A model generated the notes under the pieces. It saw only the letters and a list, made by a program, of their open reading frames with translations. It was not told the origin of the DNA and did no database searches. The position numbers and the translations under genes are program-made. Shown here piece after piece: positions 16,223-25,828 of a stretch of 64,000 nt of DNA. Source of the DNA: Flavobacterium sp. ENC (GTDB lineage: Bacteria > Bacteroidota > Bacteroidia > Flavobacteriales > Flavobacteriaceae); NCBI RefSeq assembly GCF_020991415.1, contig NZ_JAJMOY010000001.1:930001-994000 (forward strand), given 5' to 3'. Each line of letters begins with the position of its first letter. Positions within the stretch are counted from its first letter, which is position 1.

Positions 16223-17029
16223 ATGAAAGATAAGAGGATATTATATGTATCATCTGAAGTCGTGCCTTATTTGGCTGAAAATGAGGTTTCCTTAATGTCT
16301 TATGACGTTCCGAAAATGATCAATGATCAGGGAGGACAGATAAGAATTTTCATGCCAAGATATGGGAATATCAACGAAAGAAGACATCAGCTACACGAAG
16401 TAATTAGACTTTCAGGAATGAATTTGGTAGTGAATGATTTAGATATGCCATTGATTATTAAGGTAGCTTCAATTCCGAAAGAAAGAATTCAGGTGTATTT
16501 TATTGATAATGATGAGTATTTTAAACGTAAAGCAACTTTTGCCGACGAAGAAGGTGTTTTGTATCCGGACAATGACGAGAGAGCTATCTTTTTTGCTAAA
16601 GGAGTTGTAGAAACGGTAAAAAAACTCAATTGGGTTCCTGATATTATTCACGTTCACGGTTGGTTAGCAGCTATGCTTCCAATTTACATGAAACATTATT
16701 ATAAAAATGAAGCTTTGTTTTCTGAAACAAAAATCGTGACTTCTGTTTATGGTCAGTCTTTTGATGAAAACCTGGATTTAGAAATGATTAATAAGGTGAA
16801 GTTTGATGGTGTTCCGCATGAAGCTGTTGCAGATTTGGAAGTGCCAAATTACGAAAACGTGCTAAAGGCTAGCATCTTGCATTCTGATGCTGTAATTATA
16901 GCATCACCAAACGTATCTTCAAGTTTAACAAAATTTATAGAATCTTCAGGAAAACCTTTTTTACCTTTCGCCACGAAAGATGCATTCGCAGAAGCGTATA
17001 CAAATTTCTACAAAAGTATGGGTCTTTAA
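16223..17029 (+). CDS. glycogen/starch synthase N-terminal-like protein (GT5 domain only)
   Basis: A 268-residue cytosolic protein resembling only the N-terminal GT5 domain of glycogen synthase: YVSSEVVPYL at 8-17, MPRYGNINERRH at 44-55, and the DIIHVHGWLAAMLP element at 140-153. The ADP-glucose-binding KxGGL motif expected near residue 18 is replaced by AENEV, and the whole C-terminal glycosyltransferase domain is missing. It is therefore unlikely to be an active synthase. It starts a plus-strand run with the DUF4270 lipoprotein gene (21-base gap) and glmS. A TAATTTTG promoter element lies at 16177. Its role is unknown; a regulatory or sugar-binding role is possible. Confidence 0.75.
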   Translation: MKDKRILYVSSEVVPYLAENEVSLMSYDVPKMINDQGGQIRIFMPRYGNINERRHQLHEVIRLSGMNLVVNDLDMPLIIKVASIPKERIQVYFIDNDEYFKRKATFADEEGVLYPDNDERAIFFAKGVVETVKKLNWVPDIIHVHGWLAAMLPIYMKHYYKNEALFSETKIVTSVYGQSFDENLDLEMINKVKFDGVPHEAVADLEVPNYENVLKASILHSDAVIIASPNVSSSLTKFIESSGKPFLPFATKDAFAEAYTNFYKSMGL

Positions 17030-17050
17030 ATTTTAACATTATTATAAAAC

Positions 17051-18637
17051 ATGTATAATACTTCTTTTTTTAAGAAAATTCTATTAATAGCAACTGTTGT
17101 TCTTTTATATTCTTGTGACAAAGATTTTAACGCCATTGGCGATAATTTGATCGGTGATGACCATTTCGGATTGGAACCGGAAAAATATGATGTTTTGGCT
17201 TATGATCAGGAAGTTTCTCCTGTTCAGTCAAACGGATTGGTAAATAATGCTTTAGGTATTTACGATGATAAGGTTTTTGGAGCCAGAACGGCAAGTTTTG
17301 CGACTCAGGTTTCCCTTGAAAGTTACGCCCCGTCTATTGGTGCGGAACCCGTTATCGATAGTGTACTAGTTACTATACCGTATTTTAGTCATGCGATAAG
17401 TACAGATGCAACAAGTGGAAAAACTACTTATGTGTTAGATTCTATTTACGGTAAACCCGAAGATAAACTTATTAAATTAAGTGTTTATGAATCCGGAGTT
17501 CAGATGCGTGCTTCTTATTTTGATAATGGAAACCAATTTCCACAAATGTACTACTCGAATCAAAATGCTGATTTTGATGCATTTAAGAAAGAAACGCCGG
17601 TCGCTAAACGTTTGAATAATGGCGTTGCGGGAGAAAATGATAATTTTTATTTTAATCCAAATGAGCGTACGGATGTAACAACAGATGCTAAGACGGGTGT
17701 TAAAACTACCACCAGAGTAGCTCCGCAAATGCGTTTAAGACTTGATAAAACTTTTTTCCAAGATAAAATATTAAATGCTCCGGCTTCAGTACTTTCTGCA
17801 AGCGATGTTTTTCAGGAGTATTTTAAAGGTTTGTACTTTAAGGTTGAAAAATCAGGTACAAGTGCCGGTAATCTGGCTTTGATGGATTTTTCTAAAGGTA
17901 AGATTACGATAAAATACAAGGCTAAAACTGATATTACAACTGATGCTGAAACAGTAAAAGAGGACAGGACTCTTGTGATTAACCTTACAGGTGCAACAGC
18001 CAGTTTGCTTGATGATGTTAAGACTCCTGCTTATCAGGCTGCAATTGCAGATCAGAATTTAACTGATGGGGATGAATCTCTTTATTTAAAAGGCGGTCAG
18101 GGATCACTTGCTGTTCTGGAGCTTAACGCTTTTGGTTCGAAACTGACAGAAATCAGAGATAATAAATGGCTGGTTAATGAAGCTAATTTAGTTTTTCATA
18201 TCGACACGGATAAAATGGCAGGTGTTTACGAATCTAAAAGAGTTTATCTATATGATTTAACCAATAATACGCCTATTTTAGATTATTTGACAGACGGAAC
18301 CGGTAGTGGAGCGCCACTTGGAAAAGCGGTTTATAGTGGTATAATTAATATTGACCCTACGAGTAAAAGAGGTACTACTTATAAAATCAGGTTAACAAAT
18401 CATATTCGAAATATTATAAAAAGCACTACAGCAGTTAATGTTAAATTGGGGTTAGTTGTTTCAGGAGATATAAACACGGTGGCTTCAAATAAATTAAAGT
18501 TAAAAAACACCGTTATTACAGATGTACCGAGAGCATCAGTTTTAAGTCCGTTAGGAACTATATTGTTTGGAGGAAAATCTACAGTTCCGGACAATAAAAG
18601 ACTGAAGCTTGAAGTTTACTACACGAAACCAAATTAA
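17051..18637 (+). CDS. DUF4270 family lipoprotein
   Basis: A 528-residue predicted lipoprotein. The signal peptide ends VLLYSC, so lipidation would be at C22, followed by DKDFNAIGDNLIGDD, typical of Bacteroidota DUF4270 proteins. The rest is beta-rich with no catalytic motif I can recognise (for example DSVLVTIPYFSH near 104-115). The family occurs across Bacteroidota and its function is unknown. It starts 21 bases after the GT5-like gene and stops 9 bases before glmS. That spacing implies cotranscription with an amino-sugar gene and hints at a cell-envelope role. Confidence 0.85.
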   Translation: MYNTSFFKKILLIATVVLLYSCDKDFNAIGDNLIGDDHFGLEPEKYDVLAYDQEVSPVQSNGLVNNALGIYDDKVFGARTASFATQVSLESYAPSIGAEPVIDSVLVTIPYFSHAISTDATSGKTTYVLDSIYGKPEDKLIKLSVYESGVQMRASYFDNGNQFPQMYYSNQNADFDAFKKETPVAKRLNNGVAGENDNFYFNPNERTDVTTDAKTGVKTTTRVAPQMRLRLDKTFFQDKILNAPASVLSASDVFQEYFKGLYFKVEKSGTSAGNLALMDFSKGKITIKYKAKTDITTDAETVKEDRTLVINLTGATASLLDDVKTPAYQAAIADQNLTDGDESLYLKGGQGSLAVLELNAFGSKLTEIRDNKWLVNEANLVFHIDTDKMAGVYESKRVYLYDLTNNTPILDYLTDGTGSGAPLGKAVYSGIINIDPTSKRGTTYKIRLTNHIRNIIKSTTAVNVKLGLVVSGDINTVASNKLKLKNTVITDVPRASVLSPLGTILFGGKSTVPDNKRLKLEVYYTKPN

Positions 18638-18646
18638 TAAATATAT

Positions 18647-20497
18647 ATGTGTGGAATTGTTGGATATATAGGTCACAGAGAGGCTTATCCCATTATTATA
18701 AAGGGATTAAAGCGTCTTGAATACAGAGGATATGATAGTGCGGGTGTCATGTTATATGATACAGAAACAGGTATAAAGCTTTGTAAGACAAAAGGTAAAG
18801 TTTCAGATCTTGAAGCTAAGGCAACGAATGATTTGACTATAAACGGATCTATAGGGATTGGTCATACGCGTTGGGCAACTCACGGGGTGCCAAATGATGT
18901 GAATTCTCATCCTCATCTTTCGAATTCGGGAGAACTTGTAATTATTCATAATGGAATTATTGAAAATTATGCTCCGCTTAAAGAAGAGCTGATTAAAAGA
19001 GGATATACTTTTAAGTCTGATACAGATACAGAAGTACTGGTAAATTTAATCGAAGAAGTTCAGAAGAAAGAAGGAATTAAGTTAGGTAAAGCAGTTCAGA
19101 TTGCTTTAAATCAGGTTGTAGGGGCATACGCAATTGCGGTATTCGATAAGAAAAACCCAAATGAAATTGTTGCTGCAAGACTTGGTAGCCCATTGGCTAT
19201 TGGTGTTGGAGAAGGAGAATTTTTTATTGCTTCCGATGCTTCGCCTTTTATCGAATATACTTCAAATGCTATTTACCTGGAAGATGGTGAAATGGCCAAT
19301 ATTAGATTGCACAAGCCTCTTAAAGTTAGAAAAATAAAAGACGATTCTTTGGTCGATCCTTATATTCAGGAACTTCAGATGAATTTGGAGCAGATTGAAA
19401 AAGGGGGTTATGATCACTTTATGCTTAAGGAAATATATGAACAGCCAAGTGTAATTAAGGATACCTACAGAGGAAGACTTAATGCCAACAAAGGAATTGT
19501 TCAGATGGCCGGTGTTGAGGATAATCTTGAAAAATTCCTGAATGCTAAACGAATTCTGATTGTGGCTTGTGGTACATCATGGCATGCAGGATTAGTAGCT
19601 GAATATATTTTTGAAGAGTTTACACGTATTCCTGTAGAAGTAGAATATGCCTCAGAATTCAGATACCGTAATCCAATTATCAATAAAGATGATGTAGTTA
19701 TTGCTATTTCTCAATCCGGGGAAACGGCCGATACTATGGCGGCTATTAAACTGGCAAAGGAAAACGGTGCTTTTGTATTTGGAGTTTGTAATGTTGTTGG
19801 TTCTTCTATTTCAAGAGAAAGTCATGCAGGTGCTTATACACATGCTGGTCCCGAAATTGGAGTAGCTTCAACAAAAGCATTTACAACACAGATTACAGTC
19901 TTAACGATGATCGCCTTGCGATTAGGAAAAGCTAAAGGAACACTATCAAATACAGATTATCACACTTACCTTCAGGAATTGGAAATAATCCCTGAGAAAG
20001 TAGCTGAGGCGCTGGAAACAAACGACAGGGCAAAAGAAATCGCTGCAGCTTTTAAAGATGCTCCGAACTGTTTGTATTTAGGACGTGGTTATAATTTCCC
20101 GGTTGCTCTTGAAGGTGCACTAAAACTTAAAGAGATTTCTTATATTCATGCTGAAGGTTATCCTGCAGCTGAAATGAAACACGGTCCGATTGCGCTTATT
20201 GACGAGCATATGCCGGTTATTGTAATTGCACCTAAACAAGGCCATTATGATAAAATTGTAAGTAACATTCAGGAAATAAAATCAAGAAGCGGTAAAATTA
20301 TTGCTGTTGTAACCAAAGGTGATACACAGGTTAGGGAACTGGCAGATTATGTAATTGAAATCCCTGAGACTTCAGATGCATTATCACCGTTAATTACTAC
20401 TATACCTTTGCAATTACTTTCTTATTACATTGCTGTAATGAGAGGTTGTAACGTAGATCAGCCACGTAATCTGGCAAAATCGGTTACTGTGGAATAA
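18647..20497 (+). CDS. glmS: glutamine--fructose-6-phosphate transaminase (isomerizing)
   Basis: A 616-residue enzyme that makes glucosamine-6-phosphate from fructose-6-phosphate and glutamine, the entry to UDP-GlcNAc, peptidoglycan and LPS sugars. The N-terminal glutaminase domain starts MCGIVGYIG with the nucleophile C2 and includes GHTRWATHG. Two SIS domains follow: CGTSWHAG and ISQSGETADT in the first, GRGYNFPVALEGALKLKE in the second. The end PRNLAKSVTVE is the typical C-terminus. There is no glmS ribozyme-like leader; the gene follows the DUF4270 gene by 9 bases. A strong terminator follows. Confidence 0.96.
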   Translation: MCGIVGYIGHREAYPIIIKGLKRLEYRGYDSAGVMLYDTETGIKLCKTKGKVSDLEAKATNDLTINGSIGIGHTRWATHGVPNDVNSHPHLSNSGELVIIHNGIIENYAPLKEELIKRGYTFKSDTDTEVLVNLIEEVQKKEGIKLGKAVQIALNQVVGAYAIAVFDKKNPNEIVAARLGSPLAIGVGEGEFFIASDASPFIEYTSNAIYLEDGEMANIRLHKPLKVRKIKDDSLVDPYIQELQMNLEQIEKGGYDHFMLKEIYEQPSVIKDTYRGRLNANKGIVQMAGVEDNLEKFLNAKRILIVACGTSWHAGLVAEYIFEEFTRIPVEVEYASEFRYRNPIINKDDVVIAISQSGETADTMAAIKLAKENGAFVFGVCNVVGSSISRESHAGAYTHAGPEIGVASTKAFTTQITVLTMIALRLGKAKGTLSNTDYHTYLQELEIIPEKVAEALETNDRAKEIAAAFKDAPNCLYLGRGYNFPVALEGALKLKEISYIHAEGYPAAEMKHGPIALIDEHMPVIVIAPKQGHYDKIVSNIQEIKSRSGKIIAVVTKGDTQVRELADYVIEIPETSDALSPLITTIPLQLLSYYIAVMRGCNVDQPRNLAKSVTVE

Positions 20498-20520
20498 AGT
20501 ATTTAATATAATAGTTTTGA

Positions 20521-20547
20521 AAAGCGAGATTTAGGTCTCGCTTTTTT
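20521..20547 (+). terminator. intrinsic terminator after glmS
   Basis: Stem AAAGCGAGA/TCTCGCTTT with a six-base loop, then a T-run. Very similar hairpins follow the genes ending at 21885 and 22534. Confidence 0.85.
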
Positions 20548-20596
20548 GTGGTTTTAATTTTTTTCAAAAAAACCTACATATTTAAAATCGCATCAG

Positions 20597-20604
20597 TATA
20601 TTTG
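20597..20604 (+). promoter_or_regulatory. TAnnTTTG -7 element before the small frame at 20627
   Basis: TATATTTG, 22 bases before an ATG. It gives modest support for transcription of the 20627 frame. Confidence 0.3.
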
Positions 20605-20626
20605 TAGGAAATATATTTAAAATAGT

Positions 20627-20776
20627 ATGATTGATCGCTATTTGTTTTTGAGAGGAATTAACAAAGAAAAAACTGAATTTAAAAAGAAATTCTTGACTTC
20701 TCAGGTGAATTTTCTAAGTTGCAAAATCAATGATCTAAAATATAAAAACTTAAGAATTGTGTTTAAGAATTTGTAA
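20627..20776 (+). CDS. possible small hypothetical protein (49 aa)
   Basis: An ATG-to-TAA frame encoding a basic 49-residue peptide (starts MIDRYLFLRGINKEK, ends RIVFKNL) in the 419-base gap between glmS and the next gene. A TATATTTG -7 promoter element lies 22 bases upstream, and the frame comes after the glmS terminator. No family is recognised, and lysine-rich frames arise easily in AT-rich DNA. It may be the tail of a decayed gene. Only weak support. Confidence 0.25.
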   Translation: MIDRYLFLRGINKEKTEFKKKFLTSQVNFLSCKINDLKYKNLRIVFKNL

Positions 20777-20916
20777 TCAACAGAAATACATAGTACAGTA
20801 TATTAATTGATTTTGACTGTTTCTGAAAATGCTCATGAAGCAGGCGAATTATAAAAGAGATTGGAGCTAAATTAGTAGTGTTAATAAGTAAATTAATTTT
20901 TTTAAAATAATATAAA

Positions 20917-21885
20917 ATGAATAAAATATTTATTCTGTTGGGTGTTTTGTGTTGCCAGTATGGTTTTGCGCAAGGAATTATTACTTCCACGGATAATAGT
21001 GTAAATGTGGTATTAAGTTCTTCTGTCGGAATTCCTAAAACAGATTCAAGTACAGGAACATGGACAAGTACAAATGCATATTGGGCCTCACCGCTTATTT
21101 ACAGAACAAGAAGATTTCCGGATAATGGAACTGGAGCTTTTCCTTTTAATGAATACGGGGAATTGATGATTCAGGGGACATCTCACGGAAGTGCTTTCAA
21201 CAAAGGGATTACATTTTTAACCTGGGACGGATCTGCTACTCCTGCTCAATTTAGAATGAGAATTGCTCCTAATGGCTATATTGGAATTGGAACAACGACT
21301 CCTTTGGCAAAACTAGAAGTAAGTAATGGGAATGTACTTATTAGGAATTTGGCTAACAATGATAATGAATCTGCTGTTATGATCGCACAGTCGATAAATT
21401 ATTCTAATCGCGATACCTTTGGAACTTCAATACGGACAATAACGCAAAGTGCAGGAAATAATGTGTATGGAATGCAATTGTTTACTCAGGAATCATATTT
21501 AACAGGTCAAACTGAGAAAGTAAGAATTCAGGGAAATGGGAATGTTGGTATTGGTGTAACAAATCCAATTAATAAACTAGATGTAAATGGTACAATTCAT
21601 TCAAAAGAAGTAAAAGTTGATATGGAGGGATGGTCTGATTTTGTTTTTAAAAAAGAATATACTTTACCAAGTTTAGAAGAAGTTGAAAAGCATATTGAAG
21701 CAAAAGGTCATTTAGAGAATATTCCAAGTGAAAAAGAGGTTTTAAAAGATGGAATTAATTTAGGTGAAATGAATGCTAAGTTGTTGCAGAAAATTGAAGA
21801 GATGACATTGTATTTGATTAATCAGAATAAGCAAATTAATGATTTAAAGAGTCGATTAGAAAAATTAGAACTAGGATCTAAATGA
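20917..21885 (+). CDS. secreted tail-fibre-like protein with C-terminal coiled coil
   Basis: A 322-residue secreted protein (signal peptide ending GFAQG at about 19). Two copies of the Bacteroidota surface motif GIGTTTPLAKLEV (near 126-138) and GIGVTNPINKLDVNG (near 210-224) are present; these recur in phage-tail-fibre-like and cell-surface proteins. The C-terminal part (about 245-320) contains LPSLEEVEKHIEAKGHL, GEMNAKLLQKIEEMT and a leucine-heptad end, suggesting a trimeric coiled coil, as in intramolecular-chaperone-type tails. No catalytic motif. Likely an exported fibrous protein of unknown role. It is a single-gene unit with its own terminator. Confidence 0.75.
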   Translation: MNKIFILLGVLCCQYGFAQGIITSTDNSVNVVLSSSVGIPKTDSSTGTWTSTNAYWASPLIYRTRRFPDNGTGAFPFNEYGELMIQGTSHGSAFNKGITFLTWDGSATPAQFRMRIAPNGYIGIGTTTPLAKLEVSNGNVLIRNLANNDNESAVMIAQSINYSNRDTFGTSIRTITQSAGNNVYGMQLFTQESYLTGQTEKVRIQGNGNVGIGVTNPINKLDVNGTIHSKEVKVDMEGWSDFVFKKEYTLPSLEEVEKHIEAKGHLENIPSEKEVLKDGINLGEMNAKLLQKIEEMTLYLINQNKQINDLKSRLEKLELGSK

Positions 21886-21915
21886 TTTGATGAAAAGAGA
21901 AGTAATGTTTAAATA

Positions 21916-21942
21916 AGCGGAATTTAGGTTTCGCTTTTTTTT
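21916..21942 (+). terminator. intrinsic terminator after the tail-fibre-like gene
   Basis: Stem AGCGGAA/TTTCGCT (one G-T pair), then a T-run. It is a variant of the glmS terminator. Confidence 0.7.
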
Positions 21943-22024
21943 ATGCTCGTATTTTTTTAACATTTTTCTTGCAAGGATTAAGTTAATGAGTATTTTCGCT
22001 GCTTAAACAATAAATTGTAAAAAG

Positions 22025-22534
22025 ATGAAAGGAATGATTACGGCATTATTTTTAATAATGACTATAGCTGGTTTTTCGCAGCAATTAACCTATAGAAGTG
22101 GTGGAACTGTTTATGAAGGAGAGAACAAATTATCATCTGATCAGGTACGATCGGTTTTGGCTAATAATAAGGAAGCATTGTCTCTTTATAATGCGGGGCG
22201 AAGCAAAAAAACATGGGCTAATTTCCTTTTTTATGGGGGAACCAGCCTTGTGGTGGCCAATTTAGTGGTTGGTCTAACCAAAGACGATACTTCAGTATCA
22301 TATCCCGGTAACGGATACAATCCCTCCATTACTTCTGAGCGAACCAGTTTTACAGCTGCAATTATTGGAGGTGCAATGATTATTGCTTCGATTCCGATTA
22401 AAATTGGTTATCCAAAGAAGATTAAAGCAGCTATTGCAAAATATAATGACGGCCTGGCAGAAAATTATAAGCCAGCTGTAAAAACAGCATTAGTAGCAAG
22501 TGGCAATCAAATTGGTTTCAAAATTGAATTTTAA
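22025..22534 (+). CDS. hypothetical exported or membrane protein
   Basis: A 169-residue protein with a signal peptide (MKGMITALFLIMTIAGFSQQ), a short soluble part containing YEGENKLSSDQVRSVLANN, and two hydrophobic segments at about residues 66-84 and 112-130. The C-terminus is basic and amphipathic. No family is recognised. Bacteroidota encode many similar proteins with two helices after a signal peptide, mostly without a known role. It lies between two terminators, so it is probably transcribed alone. Confidence 0.7.
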   Translation: MKGMITALFLIMTIAGFSQQLTYRSGGTVYEGENKLSSDQVRSVLANNKEALSLYNAGRSKKTWANFLFYGGTSLVVANLVVGLTKDDTSVSYPGNGYNPSITSERTSFTAAIIGGAMIIASIPIKIGYPKKIKAAIAKYNDGLAENYKPAVKTALVASGNQIGFKIEF

Positions 22535-22911
22535 GTAATTTACTAATTACTAATGAATTGTCTGAAATGTCCAAATGATCATGATTAGCATTTCATTTCA
22601 TTCCTAAAGAGTTAAACGATAACAAATGTTAAAAAAGCGAGATTTTTGTCTCGCTTTTTTTTATTATCAGATTTTTTTTCTTAGCCCTGTATTTTTAGTA
22701 AATCCGCAATTTTTCCTTCAAAATTAATATGTGTGCATAGTAATTGAAGTTCGGAAGGTTTGATATTTGATTTTAATTTAATAAAACCAATTGAGGAATA
22801 GTTAAAATAACGTTTAAAAATATGGTAAATATGAATTTTATTTAACATTTTTTTATATATATTAAAATTATTTGTATTTTGGTAGGATAAACTAACACAA
22901 AAACCAACCAA
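22535..22911. other. intergenic region before the TonB receptor
   Basis: It holds the terminator at 22633-22662 and then about 250 AT-rich bases. Directly before the receptor, a TATTTTGG sequence (near 22875) is one base short of the TAnnTTTG form and could be the promoter. A minus-strand open frame here shows no protein-like composition. Confidence 0.4.
22633..22662 (+). terminator. intrinsic terminator after the gene at 22025
   Basis: Stem AAAAGCGAGA/TCTCGCTTTT with a six-base loop and a T-run. Almost the same stem as the glmS terminator. Confidence 0.85.
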
Positions 22912-25743
22912 ATGAAAGTCTATTTGCTAATTATGTTGTTTTTCTGCGGAATTTCCTTTGCGCAGAACACAATTACGGGTTCTGTTACCGATAGTAACAA
23001 ACAATCTATTCCGGGTGCTAATGTTAATGTCGTGGGAAGTTCAACCGGAGCTTCTACTGATTTTGACGGTACCTTTAAACTGAGTACATCTGCCAAGCCA
23101 CCTTTTGCTATTAAAGTATCGGCAGTAGGTTTTGAAACTAAAACGATCAATGTGACATCGTTAAATCAAAATCTGGATGTTGTTTTAAAAAGCGAAGAAA
23201 CTAAATTAGATGAAATTGTTGTTTCCGCGTCCAGAACTCCGGAAAGAGTACTTGAGTCTCCTGTAACTATTGAAAGAATGGGGATTCAGGATATTAAAAA
23301 GACAGCTTCACCTACTTTTTATGATGGTTTGGAAAACTTAAAAGAGGTACAGATGAATACCAGTAGTATGTCTTTTAAGTCAATCAATACAAGAGGCTTT
23401 GCTACCGTGGCCAATACTCGTTTTATGCAGTTGGTTGATGGAATGGATAATTCATCCCCTCTTCTGAATTTTGTTTTAGGAAACCTGATTGGTGTTTCGG
23501 AAATCGATGTTCAAAGCGTTGAGTTACTTCCGGGTGCTTCCTCTGCTTTGTATGGAGCGAATGCTTTCAACGGAATTTTATTTATGAACAGTAAAAGCCC
23601 ATTCATTTATCAGGGTGTATCTGCTTATTTTAAATATGGGGTGACGTCTCAGGAAGCTGCGGGTACCAATAATTACTATGATTTAGGGGTAAGATTTTCG
23701 CATGCGTTTAATAAATACTTTGCGGCTAAAGCTAACTTTACCTATATGCAGGCTACAGATTGGTATGCCACAAATTACAATGATAAAACAATTAGCGGCA
23801 TCGACAGAACAAACATCAATTATGATGGAATAAATGTATATGGTGATGAAGTTTCTACTAATATAAAGGGAGTTGGTCAGTCTCTGGCTGCTTTAGGTTT
23901 GATTCCTGCCGCTGCTGTAAATTTATTGCCAAATACAAATGTGAGTAGAACAGGTTATAATGAAACGGACCTTACCAATAACAGAGCGGGAAATACTAAA
24001 ATTGATTTTTCATTGCATGGAAGGCCTTTTGGTGACGAAAGATTAGAAATTATCTGGCAAAGTAAATTTGGTACCGGAAATGCGGTTTACCAGGGAGCGA
24101 ACAGATATTACTTAAATGACTTTTTTATGCAGCAGCATAAAATTGAAGTTAAAGGAAAGAATTTTTTCGTAAGAGGATATACTACTACAGAAGATGGAGG
24201 GCATTCTTATGATATGGTTTTTACAGGAATTAATGTCAATAGAAAATGGAAAGATGACAGAACGTGGTTTGGTCAGTATGCCGGGGCATATGTTCAGTCT
24301 ACTTTAGCCGGTATGACACCTGAAAATGCTCATGCTGCCGCAAGAGCAACAGCAGATACAGGTCGTTTTTTACCTGGAACTATGGCATTTAAGAATGCTT
24401 TTGCTCAGGTAATTGCAGATGAAAGTGTACTAACAGGTTCAAAACTGGTGGATAATTCAAAAATTTATCATTCAGATGCTAATTATAATTTTAAAGATTT
24501 AATAAAATTTGCCGAAATTCAGGTAGGAGGATCTTTCAGATTGTACGAATTAAACTCTCACGGAAGAATCTATACTGACGCTAATGGTCCTATTAATTAT
24601 AATGAATACGGAGCTTATACCCAATTGGCTAAAAAGTTTATGGACGAAAGACTGAAGTTTACAGGTTCTATTCGTTATGATAAATCAAAAAACTTCGACG
24701 GAAATTTTTCTCCTAGATTATCTCTTGTTTATTCTGCGGGAGAACGAAAAAATCACAATTTCAGAGGGTCATTCCAGACCGGTTTCAGAAACCCTTCCAC
24801 TCAGGATCAATATATAGGATTTAATGTTGGGAATGCAGTATTGTTAGGTTCAGCACCCGATAACTTGGTGCGTTACAGAGAGATATTGCCAGTTTCTACC
24901 GCTGCCGGTCAGGCTTTCGCTGGTGGTACAACAGTGGTAATGGATGGTTTGAAAGCTTATGGTAATTCGTATACAGCAAGTTCAGTGAATGCCTTTAGTG
25001 CATTGGCAGCAAGTAATCCTGCAGCTGGTGCCGCACTGCTTAAAAAAACCAACGTAAATTATGTGAAACCGGAAGAAGTTAAAGCATTTGAGATCGGTTA
25101 TCGTTCTTTTGTTAAAGATATTTCTGTAGATCTTAATGCCTATTACAACGTGTACAATAATTTCATTGGGAATCTGAATGTAGTGGCACCTTATTATGGT
25201 ACAGCACAGGACGCGCCTAATCCTGCAGCAGGTCCGGCAAATCCGGGTGCGCAGACATTGCATGCGCTTCAAAACGGAAATTACAGAGCATTTCAACTGT
25301 ATACGAATACAGATGTTGAAATTAAATCATTTGGATTTGGAGCGGGTCTTTCTAAAAAAATAATTGCAGATTTCGAATTGGGAGTAAATTATAATTATGC
25401 TCAGTTTGATTTTGACAAAGCAAAAGATCCAAGTTTCGAAGCGGGCTTTAATACACCAAAACACAGGGTTAAAGTGTCTCTTGGTAATGAAAAATTATTT
25501 CAGAATTTCGGATTTAATATTAGCGGAAGATGGAATAGCGAATATACCTGGGAGTCAAGTTTTGCTGATGGTATAATTGAGTCAGCTACAGTAATCGATG
25601 CTCAGATTAATTATGGAATTCCAAAATTAAAATCAGTTTTTAAATTAGGAGCTTCAAACATTGGAGGAAAAGAATATACTCAGGTAATTGGTGCCGGATT
25701 AATTGGTCAGCAATATTTTGCATCCTGGACAATCAATCCTTAA
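22912..25743 (+). CDS. TonB-dependent outer-membrane receptor with carboxypeptidase-like N-domain
   Basis: A 943-residue outer-membrane transporter. The signal peptide ends SFAQ at 18. Residues about 20-95 are a carboxypeptidase-regulatory-like beta-sandwich (ITGSVTDSNKQSIPGANV). A TonB-box-like LDEIVVSASRTPERV follows at about 102-116. The plug domain (TRGFATVANTRFMQLVDG, then VELLPGASSALYGANAFNG) runs to about 235, and the rest is a beta-barrel. The end (SWTINP) is short, without the usual terminal Phe. The substrate cannot be read from sequence. It lies 85 bases before an SGNH-hydrolase lipoprotein gene and is probably cotranscribed, in the way SusC genes are paired with SusD lipoproteins. 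Confidence 0.9.
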   Translation: MKVYLLIMLFFCGISFAQNTITGSVTDSNKQSIPGANVNVVGSSTGASTDFDGTFKLSTSAKPPFAIKVSAVGFETKTINVTSLNQNLDVVLKSEETKLDEIVVSASRTPERVLESPVTIERMGIQDIKKTASPTFYDGLENLKEVQMNTSSMSFKSINTRGFATVANTRFMQLVDGMDNSSPLLNFVLGNLIGVSEIDVQSVELLPGASSALYGANAFNGILFMNSKSPFIYQGVSAYFKYGVTSQEAAGTNNYYDLGVRFSHAFNKYFAAKANFTYMQATDWYATNYNDKTISGIDRTNINYDGINVYGDEVSTNIKGVGQSLAALGLIPAAAVNLLPNTNVSRTGYNETDLTNNRAGNTKIDFSLHGRPFGDERLEIIWQSKFGTGNAVYQGANRYYLNDFFMQQHKIEVKGKNFFVRGYTTTEDGGHSYDMVFTGINVNRKWKDDRTWFGQYAGAYVQSTLAGMTPENAHAAARATADTGRFLPGTMAFKNAFAQVIADESVLTGSKLVDNSKIYHSDANYNFKDLIKFAEIQVGGSFRLYELNSHGRIYTDANGPINYNEYGAYTQLAKKFMDERLKFTGSIRYDKSKNFDGNFSPRLSLVYSAGERKNHNFRGSFQTGFRNPSTQDQYIGFNVGNAVLLGSAPDNLVRYREILPVSTAAGQAFAGGTTVVMDGLKAYGNSYTASSVNAFSALAASNPAAGAALLKKTNVNYVKPEEVKAFEIGYRSFVKDISVDLNAYYNVYNNFIGNLNVVAPYYGTAQDAPNPAAGPANPGAQTLHALQNGNYRAFQLYTNTDVEIKSFGFGAGLSKKIIADFELGVNYNYAQFDFDKAKDPSFEAGFNTPKHRVKVSLGNEKLFQNFGFNISGRWNSEYTWESSFADGIIESATVIDAQINYGIPKLKSVFKLGASNIGGKEYTQVIGAGLIGQQYFASWTINP

Positions 25744-25828
25744 TTGAACGATTTTAGATAAAACAATTGTATTATTTACTTTTCTAAAATAAGAAATTAG
25801 AAAGGAATAATTTTAAAATATATAAATT

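Noticed and set aside
18500..18650. Possible glmS ribozyme
   Set aside because: The gene upstream ends only 9 bases before glmS, leaving no room for a leader structure.
22681..22911. Minus-strand frame of 76 residues before the TonB receptor
   Set aside because: Composition is Asn/Lys/Ile-rich as in random AT-rich DNA, and it covers the receptor's promoter region.
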